Positions 8,600 to 17,211 are shown, numbered from the stretch's first letter. The stretch is DNA of 64,000 nt from Mucinivorans hirudinis (GCA_000723505.1 HG934468.1:2202798-2266797); one strand, 5' to 3'. Numbers and translations: made by a program. The notes: generated by a model not told the origin, from the letters alone.

Positions 8600-8915
8600 T
8601 TTGCTGTTTGTTTTAAGTGATTATTGATACTTTAGTTTCACAATCGCGTATATTCGATTGTCCTGACACCCTCTTTATGGGTTCTGAGTAGATCCGGATA
8701 TATCCGGTTAAGATCAACCTTTTCATAATTTCATTGTCGGAGAATTTAGGTTAAACAATAAATTATTTCACCTTCCAGTGCGTTGCTTTTTTTTGAGTGA
8801 ACAATAGTTTTGCAAAGGTGTATTCTTGCTAAAATAACAGTCCTTAACTATGTCATATTTATCACTTCACTACCACACTCCAAAAGCTTCTATCTGGGGC
8901 GAACTTTCCTCAGAA

Positions 8916-8923
8916 CAAAGGTA
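8916..8923 (-). promoter_or_regulatory. -7 promoter box for fimbrillin operon starting at 8599
   Basis: TACCTTTG on the minus strand, ~310 nt upstream of the ATG, in the same repeat context as the boxes at 321 and 3328. Confidence 0.55.
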
Positions 8924-9196
8924 TGTTATTCACTCAGTGTATATTTTGTATCTAAGAACATATAATTAGTACGAACCTATCCGATTTATAGAAAAAGAGT
9001 TATTGCCGCAATTTTCCGCGTTGTTTTGGCTTGTTGCATCTTGATAAACAATCACTTATCTCGATATAATCACAGCTTTCAAGCAGGAAATATACTCCAA
9101 AATAGCCTGCGAAAAGTACGATAGTAATTATCTATTGATTACAAAATACTCCACATCAAGCATATTGTGCAACCCTCTCCGACTTCGTAAAGCACT

Positions 9197-9236
9197 AAAA
9201 AACCCCCTTAATTATTTTGGGAATAATTAAGGGGGG
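9197..9236 (-). terminator. Terminator downstream of fimbrillin gene 9426
   Basis: Inverted repeat CCCCCTTAATTATT / AATAATTAAGGGGG followed on the minus strand by a short T-run. Between it and the gene at 9426 lie ~190 nt with no gene seen, only a spaced inverted repeat CTCTGTTAT / ATAACAGAG. Confidence 0.65.
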
Positions 9237-9425
9237 AGTGCTCTGTTATGTTTTTTAACTCCTTTGGAGGATGCTTAGTGTACAGGTTTTTGGTCTGCTG
9301 CGGTAACGAAGGCTATTGTGCCAAATATCATAAGTTACGGACTTTATAACAGAGTGATGCAAAGATGTGGCTATCTGAGCAGGATGGTAACTCCAACAAC
9401 ATATGAAAAGGTTGCGATTTTAACT

Positions 9426-10346
9426 TTACTTCGTGCTCAAATCAATGGGGTCATCGTCTACCCACTTAGTAATTTCCATACTGAACTTGGTAGCCCTTTT
9501 GTCCACTTTTACTGTATATGTCCTTCTTTTTGCCGCCACTATATCTTCCGAAATAGGGGAGTTAACTTTCACACCGTTTGCCAACTCAATCGAAATTTGG
9601 CGATTATTGTATGCAAGAGCAGTGTGCGGGATGAGGATTCCTTCAAATCCATATTCACCCTTCTTCACGAGGGCAACTTTGTCGGTGGTACTCAATGAGC
9701 TGATCTTTCCGTCGAATATGCTTGCGCTAGCTTTGGTTGGCACACCTTCAATGGTAACCTTCGCATCTTTGAGGGCATCTTGTGTGAATCCATCCCCGGG
9801 TGCTAATTTTACCTCGACTTTTGCTAAACTGCGAGTAAATTCAAGTTTCACATCGGCGGCAGCCATAGAATGGTTATCCTTCTTTGCCCACATTAAGTCT
9901 AGTTTGGTCTGACTACTTTGGTTGCTGATATCTACGTCTAGGGTGTGTCCTTCCAAGTCACTAGAGTAGGGGTGGTATGCGAAAAAGTCCACACTACTAC
10001 CATCTGTCGGGAAAAATATCTCCTTCTTCTGGAAACCTGAAGGGGAAAATTTTGCCGAACCACTCGAAAGCCCTGAACTCGCAATCTCATAGGGATAATT
10101 TTCTACTCCGTCCACAATATTTTCCAACCTATCAGTAACTTCGTCGTGACCGTTTTTGGACATAAATATACCAATCTTATCACCAACCTCCCACGCATCA
10201 TCTGCAACGCGAGTTATGACATTACCGGTGGTGAACTGCGCCGCTACACGTTTGTCTGTCGGTTCTTGTGGCGGCGCCGTAGTTCGGTTCTTACAACCTA
10301 TGAATGCCATTGCAACGAGTGTTGCGCAAATTAAAACTTTTTTCAT
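9426..10346 (-). CDS. Fimbrillin-family lipoprotein (diverged member of the array)
   Basis: 306 residues. The signal MKKVLICATLVAMAFIGC is related to but distinct from the other copies; lipidated Cys18. VITRVADDAWEVGDKIGIF followed by M is the classic fimbrillin start block, and VDFFAYHPYS follows. It is the most different member at both DNA and protein level, lacks the duplicated leader sequence but has a recognisably homologous promoter and leader, and may represent the ancestral gene. A 197 bp MITE-like element sits in its 5' leader. It is the most upstream gene of the array in the direction of transcription. Confidence 0.85.
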   Translation of the reverse strand: MKKVLICATLVAMAFIGCKNRTTAPPQEPTDKRVAAQFTTGNVITRVADDAWEVGDKIGIFMSKNGHDEVTDRLENIVDGVENYPYEIASSGLSSGSAKFSPSGFQKKEIFFPTDGSSVDFFAYHPYSSDLEGHTLDVDISNQSSQTKLDLMWAKKDNHSMAAADVKLEFTRSLAKVEVKLAPGDGFTQDALKDAKVTIEGVPTKASASIFDGKISSLSTTDKVALVKKGEYGFEGILIPHTALAYNNRQISIELANGVKVNSPISEDIVAAKRRTYTVKVDKRATKFSMEITKWVDDDPIDLSTK

Positions 10347-10890
10347 TTTGTTTAAGTGTTTTTAGTAAATTAATTTCAATAATTGATGGAGTCGATCGTT
10401 GTCGCATCTTCGCCAAGGAAGCGAAACGCTCTCTCTCTAGGTTCTGAGTAGCGCCAATGACACTCGACGCAAAACAACCTTTTCATAATTATGTTGTTGG
10501 AGATTTTTTGAGGACAATAGATTCTGCCACCCTCGTAGCATATTTTTTCTATAAAAATAATGTGGCAAAAGTTCAGCCTTGTCGGCTATCTGTAACTTAT
10601 TGGATAAAGCCTTTAAGTGGTGAAAAATAATTAATTGTACATTTTTGATGGGGTACTTTTAATGGAACTGTTTTTATTTTTCGGTCTCTTTTTTACATAT
10701 TTTTCATTTCAAATCCTCAATGTAGACCGCTACATTTTCGGATTCAAAATAAAAAATCTGCTAAAAAATAGACTCGAAAAAATGTACCATTAATTATTTT
10801 TCACCACTTAATATCTGCTAATCCGTTAACTTCACTACCCCAAACCAAAAAAAACATTTGTCAAGGGCATTTCCCCCAACACAAAGATAT
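10347..10890 (-). promoter_or_regulatory. Promoter and ~530 nt leader of the diverged fimbrillin gene
   Basis: The -7 box TATCTTTG lies at 10882..10889 (minus strand), in a context homologous to the array promoters. Near the gene the leader keeps blocks shared with the other leaders: AAGGTTG, CTACTCAGAACC and GAAAAGGTTG-type segments. The extra length over the other leaders is explained by the inserted element at 10614..10810. No gene is seen in 10347..11141. Confidence 0.5.
10614..10810. mobile_element. MITE-like inverted-repeat element in fimbrillin leader
   Basis: A 197 bp segment bounded by 33 bp near-perfect terminal inverted repeats (TAAGTGGTGAAAAATAATTA at the left outer end; one mismatch in the arms). 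An inner imperfect inverted repeat is centred on ATGTAGACCGCTACAT, so the whole element can fold as one long hairpin. The outermost TA on both sides would fit a TA target duplication as made by IS630/mariner-type transposases. It has no open frame of note. It interrupts the leader relative to its homologues. The class assignment is inference. Confidence 0.65.
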
Positions 10891-11013
10891 ACTGTTTATA
10901 TTCCGTGTGTTTTGTATATGGAATCACATAATTAGTATGAATTTATCTTCGGTTGTGAAAGTATGACGCGTTTCTCACATTCCGCCGCTATCGGCGAACC
11001 CATAATGCAACAA

Positions 11014-11058
11014 CCCCCTAATTCTTCCCAAATCTGTTTTGGGAAGAATTAAGAGGGT
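11014..11058 (-). terminator. Probable terminator after the M24B aminopeptidase gene
   Basis: A strong inverted repeat, CTAATTCTTCCCAAA / TTTGGGAAGAATTAAG, lies ~90 nt past the stop of the gene at 11142..12854. Only a weak T-rich tail follows on the minus strand. Confidence 0.5.
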
Positions 11059-11141
11059 ACTCAAGTAGTATGTTGTAATTATTTACAGGACTTTATGCAA
11101 TTCGGTGTCATAAAGCCCCTTTTGACACAGACACAAGAGGC

Positions 11142-12854
11142 TTATACCTCCCTGCACTGATAAGCAAGCCACTGTTGTTGGTCGCCATCAAGATAAGGGG
11201 ATAAACGATTGTAAACCATACGATTGTAATCATTAAGCCAAGCGCGATGGTGAGACTCGAGCATTGAGGACTCGACAGCCTTAGTGCAGATGGGCGAGAG
11301 GGTAAGCGTTTCAAATTGTTCGTACCCATCATATTGAGCAGCTGTGACTGCCACCAAATTTTCTATTCGGATGCCATACTCCCCCGTGCGATAGACCGCC
11401 GGTTCGATGCTATTTACCATACCGACTCTGAGCGTTACCGGATTTTCGTTCATTCGGATTGATTGCGGACCTTCGTGTACACAGAGAAAGTGCCCCACGC
11501 CGTGCCCGGTGCCGTGCAGGAAATTGTAGCCACTCCGCCAAAGATGTTGCCGTGCAAGCACATCCAACTGTGTGCCGCGTGTACCCTCGGGAAAAATTGC
11601 GCGCGAAATGTCGATAACGCCCATCAACACATTTGTATAGTCGCGCCTCTGAGCCGCCGTAGGCTCGCCGAGACAGTAAGTACGTGTAATATCGGTAGTT
11701 CCACATAGGTATTGCCCGCCACTATCGACCAGCAAAAAGCCCTCGCGCTCTATCACCGCCGAACCATCTGCCGCGGGCGAGTAGTGCACAATAGCGCCAT
11801 TGGCGCGGTAAGCGACAATCGAAGAAAAACTCTCGCCCTTGCAGAGCGGAGAGTGCATACGACACTCGCGCAGTTTGATAGCAGCCTCATACTCAGTTGG
11901 TCTATTGGCTTTTTCGAGCCACATCATCCAACCCACCAAAGCAACCCCATCCTCTATCATTGCCCTGCGAAATCCTTCCAACTCAGCGCTGTTTTTTATT
12001 GCCTTAGCTTCGTTTATTGCCGCAGCGCCGCCTTGTTCAACGTTTTTCAAGAGAGAGTATGATAAATAGTCCAATCGTGCCACATTAACCAGCGCACATT
12101 CGAGAGTCCCCAGATACGAAAACCAATCTTCGTAACGATAGAACACTACACCACTATCTTCCAACCCTTTAACATCCTCGCGCGAAAACTTGTTTTTATC
12201 CGCAAACAGATTCACCCGTCCCGAGCACTCAATCGCTGCATAGCTCATAACCAGTGGATTATAAGAAATATCACTCCCTCTTATGTTCAGCAACCAAGCT
12301 ATATCGTCCAACGCAGAAACCAATAACACCCCTTTTGCAGGCTTGAGCCGTGCAATTTTGCTCACCGCACTCTCGCCCGAATATTCCTCATCTAGGATAA
12401 ACGCTTTACAATCAGGCAGAGGTGCTCTCTCTGCCCAAATTGTCGCAAAAGGATCATCCGTGCAGATTAATTCTCTGTCAATCAGCGATTCACGCATATT
12501 GTCAAACTGAGTTTTTGTGAAAAGTCGTCCGTCGATGCCGACACGCGCCCCTTTGGCAGTATTTGCCACCAGCCACTCTTCGATGGTGGGGGTCTCCTTG
12601 AGTCCGACTTTTTGCAAAATCCAATCTTTTGAGAGTTGCATTTGAGCTTGGAGAAAGTATCGAGAGTCAGTCCAAAGAGCTGCTTTATCGGCAGTTATAA
12701 CTGCCGTTCCGGCAGAGCCGTCGAATCCCGAGAGCCACGCGCGACAACCCCAATGGGTGGCTGTATATTCGCTCTGATGAGGGTCAGCCGATGGAACAAC
12801 GAATGCATCCAAATGGTTCTCGGCAAGAAAGGTGCGGAAATTGGTAAGTTTCAT
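11142..12854 (-). CDS. Xaa-Pro aminopeptidase, M24B family
   Basis: 570 residues, the length of the large three-domain aminopeptidase P type. It removes N-terminal residues before proline in cytosolic peptide turnover. Two creatinase-like N-terminal domains (residues ~1-300) precede the pita-bread catalytic domain. Metal ligands are visible: Asp in LLVDSGGQY, Asp in GTTDITRTY, His in GTGHGVGHF, Glu in NSIEPAVY and Glu in GIRIENL. There is no signal peptide. A -7 box TAATTTTG is at 12888..12895, giving a short leader. It is a single-gene unit between the fimbrillin array and mdh. Confidence 0.9.
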   Translation of the reverse strand: MKLTNFRTFLAENHLDAFVVPSADPHQSEYTATHWGCRAWLSGFDGSAGTAVITADKAALWTDSRYFLQAQMQLSKDWILQKVGLKETPTIEEWLVANTAKGARVGIDGRLFTKTQFDNMRESLIDRELICTDDPFATIWAERAPLPDCKAFILDEEYSGESAVSKIARLKPAKGVLLVSALDDIAWLLNIRGSDISYNPLVMSYAAIECSGRVNLFADKNKFSREDVKGLEDSGVVFYRYEDWFSYLGTLECALVNVARLDYLSYSLLKNVEQGGAAAINEAKAIKNSAELEGFRRAMIEDGVALVGWMMWLEKANRPTEYEAAIKLRECRMHSPLCKGESFSSIVAYRANGAIVHYSPAADGSAVIEREGFLLVDSGGQYLCGTTDITRTYCLGEPTAAQRRDYTNVLMGVIDISRAIFPEGTRGTQLDVLARQHLWRSGYNFLHGTGHGVGHFLCVHEGPQSIRMNENPVTLRVGMVNSIEPAVYRTGEYGIRIENLVAVTAAQYDGYEQFETLTLSPICTKAVESSMLESHHRAWLNDYNRMVYNRLSPYLDGDQQQWLAYQCREV

Positions 12855-12887
12855 AATTGGTAGTCTTTTTCAGGAGTTCCTTGTCTC

Positions 12888-12895
12888 CAAAATTA
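12888..12895 (-). promoter_or_regulatory. -7 promoter box of the M24B aminopeptidase gene
   Basis: TAATTTTG on the minus strand, 33 nt upstream of the ATG at 12854. Confidence 0.45.
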
Positions 12896-12922
12896 AACAA
12901 AAAATATGACCCCGCCAAACAA

Positions 12923-12962
12923 AGAGCGAGGTTTGCTCCCGATGGGGAGCAAACCTCGCTCT
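12923..12962 (-). terminator. Strong hairpin terminator after mdh
   Basis: A perfect 17 bp inverted repeat (AGAGCGAGGTTTGCTCC and its complement) with a 6 nt loop begins 23 nt past the mdh stop codon. The trailing T-run is weak (CTTTGTTTGG). Confidence 0.65.
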
Positions 12963-12985
12963 GATACAATTAGATGCGAAACGTA

Positions 12986-13927
12986 TTACAACACACCAAT
13001 CTCTTTCAGCACATCGTTTGTTGCGCGAACAGCCGCTGCCGATTTAGCAAACAACTCTTTTTCGTTTTCTGTCAGATTCAAGTTAAGAACTTTCTCTGCA
13101 CCACCCTTGCCGATAACCGTTGGTACGCCAATGCAAATATCGTTTTGTCCATACTCTCCCTCGAGGTATACACACGACGCAACAACCTTCTTTTGGTCTC
13201 TCACGATTGACTCTACCACATAAGCTGCCGCTGCACCCGGTGCATACCAAGCCGAAGTGCCCAGCAGTTTCGTAAGAGTAGCACCACCAACCATAGTGTC
13301 GGCAACAACCTTCTCAAGAACCTCTGCCGAAGCACATTCGCAAACAGGAATACCCTTGTAGGTAGCCTTCGACACCAAAGGAATCATAGTAGTATCGCCG
13401 TGTCCGCCGATAACCATACCCTCAACCTCGTTTGAATTCACCTCCAAAGCTTTGCTCAAATAGCATTTGAAGCGTGCCGTATCCAACGCACCACCCATAC
13501 CGAAGAGCTGATTCTTTGGCAGACCCGTAGCCTTGAGCGCAAGGTAGGTCATCGTGTCCATAGGGTTAGACACGATAAGGATAATCGCCTTTGGTGAGTA
13601 TTTCAAACATTCGGTTGCAACCGATTTAACGATGCCTGCGTTTGTGCCAATAAGCTCCTCGCGAGTCATACCCGGTTTGCGGGGAATGCCCGAAGTGATA
13701 ACCACAACGTCCGAATTTGCCGTAGCAGAATAGTCGTTAGTTACACCGGTAATTTTGGTGTCAAAATCCATCAAAGTAGCCGTCTGGAATATGTCGAGGA
13801 TTTTACCTTCCGCAAATCCCTCCTTGATGTCAAGCAGAACCAATTCGCTGCAAATTTCGCGTGCTGCAAGCACATTAGCACAGGTTGCACCTACGTTGCC
13901 TGCACCTACTACTGTTACTTTTGCCAT
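12986..13927 (-). CDS. mdh: Malate dehydrogenase
   Basis: 313 residues, the lactate/malate dehydrogenase family (LDH-like MDH type). It interconverts malate and oxaloacetate with NAD in the cytosol, here probably in the reductive (fumarate-producing) branch of fermentation. Seen: Rossmann motif VVGAGNVGATCANVLA at the N terminus, Asp after beta-2 (LLDIKEGFAEGK), active-loop IPRKPGMTREEL with substrate-binding Arg residues, SNPMDTMTYLA, and catalytic His in VIGGHGDTTM. It is transcribed alone from a TACCTTTG promoter. Confidence 0.95.
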   Translation of the reverse strand: MAKVTVVGAGNVGATCANVLAAREICSELVLLDIKEGFAEGKILDIFQTATLMDFDTKITGVTNDYSATANSDVVVITSGIPRKPGMTREELIGTNAGIVKSVATECLKYSPKAIILIVSNPMDTMTYLALKATGLPKNQLFGMGGALDTARFKCYLSKALEVNSNEVEGMVIGGHGDTTMIPLVSKATYKGIPVCECASAEVLEKVVADTMVGGATLTKLLGTSAWYAPGAAAAYVVESIVRDQKKVVASCVYLEGEYGQNDICIGVPTVIGKGGAEKVLNLNLTENEKELFAKSAAAVRATNDVLKEIGVL

Positions 13928-13967
13928 AATTATTATTGTGTTATTTAGTGTTATTCGATTAACAGTG

Positions 13968-13975
13968 CAAAGGTA
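13968..13975 (-). promoter_or_regulatory. -7 promoter box of mdh
   Basis: TACCTTTG on the minus strand, ~40 nt upstream of the mdh ATG. The rest of 13976..14194 shows nothing recognisable. Confidence 0.55.
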
Positions 13976-14194
13976 GAATTTTTTTATTATAATTCAATAC
14001 CTAAATATTATTTACCCTAGGTTCATAATCAGATATTTCATCATTGGGATTTGTAATTTGCTAACATTTAGCGTCATAACTTTCGTTGTCTCCACCACTT
14101 TCAGCGAGCTCGGGGTTTGTCATTCCTCACTGACTCCTGGGCAAACGCGGTGAAAAAATATATCGGAGTGTTACCCTAAGAGGTTGTTTCAGAG

Positions 14195-15850
14195 TCAGCA
14201 GACCCCGCGAAACCACTTATGCGCACTCTTTTCCGTGCCCAATCCGTGCATAAAGTTATGAGTTGCCGTGCGCAGCACAATACCCACACCCTCAATGTCA
14301 TATTCGTACTCCTCTTGCGTGTGCACCGCATTGTTTGCAAAGGGGTTAGATTGTGCACATCCCTCACCGAGGGGGCTGTGGACAGTACGTGCAAAACGGT
14401 GCCAAAATGCTGACTGCACCTCGCCTGCGGCAAACATATTGCGCACAACATCCAATGAATCAATGGTCTCTTGGAGGGTCTGCTCAGGGAATCCATACAT
14501 AAGATATGTATGCACCATAATCCCGGCAGCGGTGAAATTGCGTGCCGCTGTGCGCGCTTGCTCTATGGTAACTCCCTTATTTATAAGCGACAATATCCGC
14601 GGCGAGGCTACCTCCAATCCGCCCGAAGCAGCCACCATTCCCGACTGTGCCAACAATTCGCAAAGCTCCGTGGTGTAGCCCTTTTCAAAACGGATATTAC
14701 CCCAATAGGAGAGAGTTAAATTGCGTTTTATAATCTCCAATGCTATCTCTTTGAGTAGTTTAGGAGGTAATGCCTCGTCGGTAAAGTGGAATCCGCTACT
14801 GCCTGTTTGCGCCATTACGCGCTCCATACTATCGACAATTCGTGCGGCAGATTGCGGCTCGTATCGGCAGATGTAATCCAAAGAGGTGTCACAAAATAAG
14901 CATTTTGCCCAGTAACAACCGTGTGCGGCTGTGATTTTGTTCCAAAAACCGTCGCTCCAGAGGCGGTGCATCGGGTTGGCAAGCTCGGCAAAGGAGAGGT
15001 AGCGGCTGGGGTCGATACCGGTGAAGTCGGGCACAGGCTCGAATTTCTCGAAGCACGGCTCGAAACTCATCTTATCGCGGGTCATAGTGCGAACCAAATC
15101 ACCACCTTGCACAATCCTGAGCAGCGGAAGTTCGCCATCGTCGAAACAGAGATAGTCTATGTAGTCGAAAATGCGCTTGTCGCTAATGGTTCGCAGCTCG
15201 GTATTGACATATCCACCCCCCATAACAATCCTAATATCAGGATGATTTTCCTTGATATATTTTGCACATTGCAGAGCACTAATCAGGCATCCGGGGAAGG
15301 GGACGGTGAAACCTACGATTGTGGGTTTTTCGTGATGCAATTTATCTCTTAACAGGCTAATAATAAGTTCCGTAATTCTATTTGTCTCTTTTATTGCCTC
15401 AATAATCTCATCAAACTCAGCCGCCGCCAGTGCGATTTGCTCGCCGTAGCGGATAATATCAAAATGGGGCGTTATCTCATCCCTTATTTTCGCCGCTAAC
15501 TTCTTTATATATAGTGTCGCAATATGTTTTGCCCTATCCAGCGTACCCGATGAGCCAAATGCCCAATCTAACTCCTCGATGCTATATACTGTGCTGTCGG
15601 GCAGTAAGTTGCCATTGGTAATTCTTGTTGCCAACGTATTATCTCGCCCCTGCAAAAACCTCACAACGGCATCTAAACCGCTCTCACCCGCGAGAAAACG
15701 CTCGCTAAAAATTCCGAGAGCTGACTCTATCGATAGGTCATATTGCACGCAGTCGTAACCGTGTGCCCGCATCGCGCCCGTTAGCTGTGTGGTAGCAGGA
15801 TAGGGGCAGTTGAGTTGAACAAATGGGGGTGTAATCAGTAATATTTTCAT
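14195..15850 (-). CDS. B12-binding-domain radical SAM protein
   Basis: 551 residues. It starts MKILLITPPFVQLNCPYP, the usual start of cobalamin-binding radical SAM proteins (B12-binding fold to about residue 250, with GFTVPFPGCL and VMGGGYVNTE). The radical SAM barrel follows. The cluster Cys are in GCYWAKCLFC, i.e. CX4CX2C instead of the usual CX3CX2C. Later blocks fit the fold (SGGLEVASPRIL, YLMYGFPEQTLQETIDSLD). The upstream ATG four codons earlier overlaps the promoter box (15860..15867), so this start is preferred. Substrate unknown; such enzymes often methylate or rearrange unactivated carbons. Confidence 0.8.
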   Translation of the reverse strand: MKILLITPPFVQLNCPYPATTQLTGAMRAHGYDCVQYDLSIESALGIFSERFLAGESGLDAVVRFLQGRDNTLATRITNGNLLPDSTVYSIEELDWAFGSSGTLDRAKHIATLYIKKLAAKIRDEITPHFDIIRYGEQIALAAAEFDEIIEAIKETNRITELIISLLRDKLHHEKPTIVGFTVPFPGCLISALQCAKYIKENHPDIRIVMGGGYVNTELRTISDKRIFDYIDYLCFDDGELPLLRIVQGGDLVRTMTRDKMSFEPCFEKFEPVPDFTGIDPSRYLSFAELANPMHRLWSDGFWNKITAAHGCYWAKCLFCDTSLDYICRYEPQSAARIVDSMERVMAQTGSSGFHFTDEALPPKLLKEIALEIIKRNLTLSYWGNIRFEKGYTTELCELLAQSGMVAASGGLEVASPRILSLINKGVTIEQARTAARNFTAAGIMVHTYLMYGFPEQTLQETIDSLDVVRNMFAAGEVQSAFWHRFARTVHSPLGEGCAQSNPFANNAVHTQEEYEYDIEGVGIVLRTATHNFMHGLGTEKSAHKWFRGVC

Positions 15851-15859
15851 AAGAGAAAC

Positions 15860-15867
15860 CAAAGGTA
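15860..15867 (-). promoter_or_regulatory. -7 box of the radical SAM gene
   Basis: TACCTTTG on the minus strand, only 9 nt before the ATG at 15850, so the mRNA should be nearly leaderless. It is divergent from the box at 15884..15891. Confidence 0.55.
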
Positions 15868-15883
15868 GTAAGATTTTTTTGAT

Positions 15884-15891
15884 TAACTTTG
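15884..15891 (+). promoter_or_regulatory. -7 box of the Fe-S protein gene
   Basis: TAACTTTG, 18 nt before the ATG at 15910. Confidence 0.55.
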
Positions 15892-15909
15892 TAGAAATCT
15901 ATTCCAAGG

Positions 15910-17211
15910 ATGCAAATAGAGATAGATAATCGCAAAATAGAGACAATCGGCAGCGAGCCACTGATTGAGGTGGCTCGCGGTGCAGGAATCACGATTCCGA
16001 CACTATGCTACTATCCGGCCAAGGTGCACAAGGCTTCGTGTATGGCTTGCGCTGTGCGCAATATTGATAATAATCAGATTGTTCCATCCTGTACAACTGT
16101 TCCCGCCGAAGGGTTGAAAATCGACACGGCTAGTGAGGAGATTAAGAAAATCCGAAGGCTCTCGGTCGAGCTCCTGCTAAGTGACCACCGCGCCGAATGC
16201 GAAGCACGATGCACGGTTGCCTGTCCCGCGGGGTTTGATGTGGCACGGATGAACCGCCTATACGACAAGGGTTTATATGACCAAGCGGCAAGGCATCTTA
16301 TCGATTCGCTTGTGATTCCGGCAACGCTCTGTTATCTCTGCCCTGCTCCGTGCGAAAAGGTTTGCCGCAGGGGCGAAATCGAAAAAGCTGTTGAGATTCG
16401 CCAGATTAAGAAGAGGTTAATTGCCGACTTCGATGTCTCTACATTGGAAATGACCCCCAGAAATGGCAAAACCATCGCCGTTCTCGGCTCTGACCCTGTT
16501 GCCCTAGTGGCGGCTTATACGTTGGCAATAAACGGTTTTGCCATAGATGTTTTTGAAGAGGGGGGTACGATACTCAATGTGGATGCTCCGCGCGATATTA
16601 TAGATAAAGAGCTTAAAATAATCGCATCTGCGGGCGTAAATTTTCATACAAATTCTGCCAAAGAGAGTTTTGATGGATACGATACGGTGATTTCTACTAC
16701 CCCCGAGCGCAGAGAGGGGTGGGTAATTTTCGAGAGTAAAATCAAGCAGCAGGCTCGCCTGACGGCACTCGGCAGAGAGCTGGCTTACAAAATTATAAAT
16801 CCCTCATACACACCTAAAGCAGAGTACAATTCCACTTTCGGGAAGCTCACCGAGACGGAGAAATCATCAATCGGGTTATCCACGACCCAAAGCGGTTGCT
16901 TGTGGTGCGACTGCGAAAAAAAAAGCGGGTGTCGCCTGCGTGATGCTGCCACTCATAGCGGCATCAAGTCAAGAAAATATAATCCAACCGATGAGAAGGG
17001 GGCAATGGAGCGCGTGGAGATTGGCGGTGGGTTGCGCTTTGAGCCTGCCAAGTGCATAAGTTGTGGATTGTGTGTCTACAACAGCTCGAACGGCTTCACC
17101 TTCCGTGGGCGCGGATATGATATGGATGTGATGCTACCTGCGGAAAATATTCCTAATCTGCCCCGAGGGCTGGAGCACATTTGCCCAACCGGAGCAATAT
17201 CTACTCACTAA
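15910..17211 (+). CDS. NuoG-like [2Fe-2S]/multi-[4Fe-4S] protein with degenerate nucleotide-binding domain
   Basis: 433 residues, cytosolic. The N-terminal domain is a NuoG/hydrogenase-type [2Fe-2S] ferredoxin (C33-X10-C44-X2-C47, C61). Next is a glutamate-synthase-beta-like Cys region (C97, C101, C105, then CYLCPAPCEKVC at 141-152). The middle resembles the FAD/NAD fold of that family, but the glycine motif reads AVLGSDPVALVAA, lacking two of the three conserved Gly, so cofactor binding is doubtful. The C terminus holds CLWCDCEKKSGC and one [4Fe-4S] set (CISCGLC ... HICPTGAI). It is probably an electron-transfer subunit; its partner is not adjacent. Its 3' end overlaps the opposing M16 gene by 11 nt. 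Confidence 0.75.
   Translation: MQIEIDNRKIETIGSEPLIEVARGAGITIPTLCYYPAKVHKASCMACAVRNIDNNQIVPSCTTVPAEGLKIDTASEEIKKIRRLSVELLLSDHRAECEARCTVACPAGFDVARMNRLYDKGLYDQAARHLIDSLVIPATLCYLCPAPCEKVCRRGEIEKAVEIRQIKKRLIADFDVSTLEMTPRNGKTIAVLGSDPVALVAAYTLAINGFAIDVFEEGGTILNVDAPRDIIDKELKIIASAGVNFHTNSAKESFDGYDTVISTTPERREGWVIFESKIKQQARLTALGRELAYKIINPSYTPKAEYNSTFGKLTETEKSSIGLSTTQSGCLWCDCEKKSGCRLRDAATHSGIKSRKYNPTDEKGAMERVEIGGGLRFEPAKCISCGLCVYNSSNGFTFRGRGYDMDVMLPAENIPNLPRGLEHICPTGAISTH

Larger units (their letters stand above)
8594..9236 (-). repeat. Long fimbrillin leader repeat, copy 3 (without uvrA fragment)
   Basis: It matches 1..640 with scattered substitutions and one small indel, then stops at the terminator hairpin. 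The uvrA fragment and GAAA hairpin present in copies 1 and 2 are missing here, so those were probably added after this unit formed or lost from it. Confidence 0.85.

Noticed and set aside
1-9240. CRISPR array
   Set aside because: Repeats are few, hundreds of bases long and tied to gene leaders; no short regular repeat-spacer pattern and no cas genes.
9240-9425. Tiny open frame MIFGTIAFVTAADQKPVH on the minus strand (~9280-9333)
   Set aside because: Only 18 codons, with no promoter match and no repeat of it elsewhere.
12784-12969. Small minus-strand frame across the M24B gene start
   Set aside because: It overlaps the promoter and start of a clear gene in another frame and has no family features.
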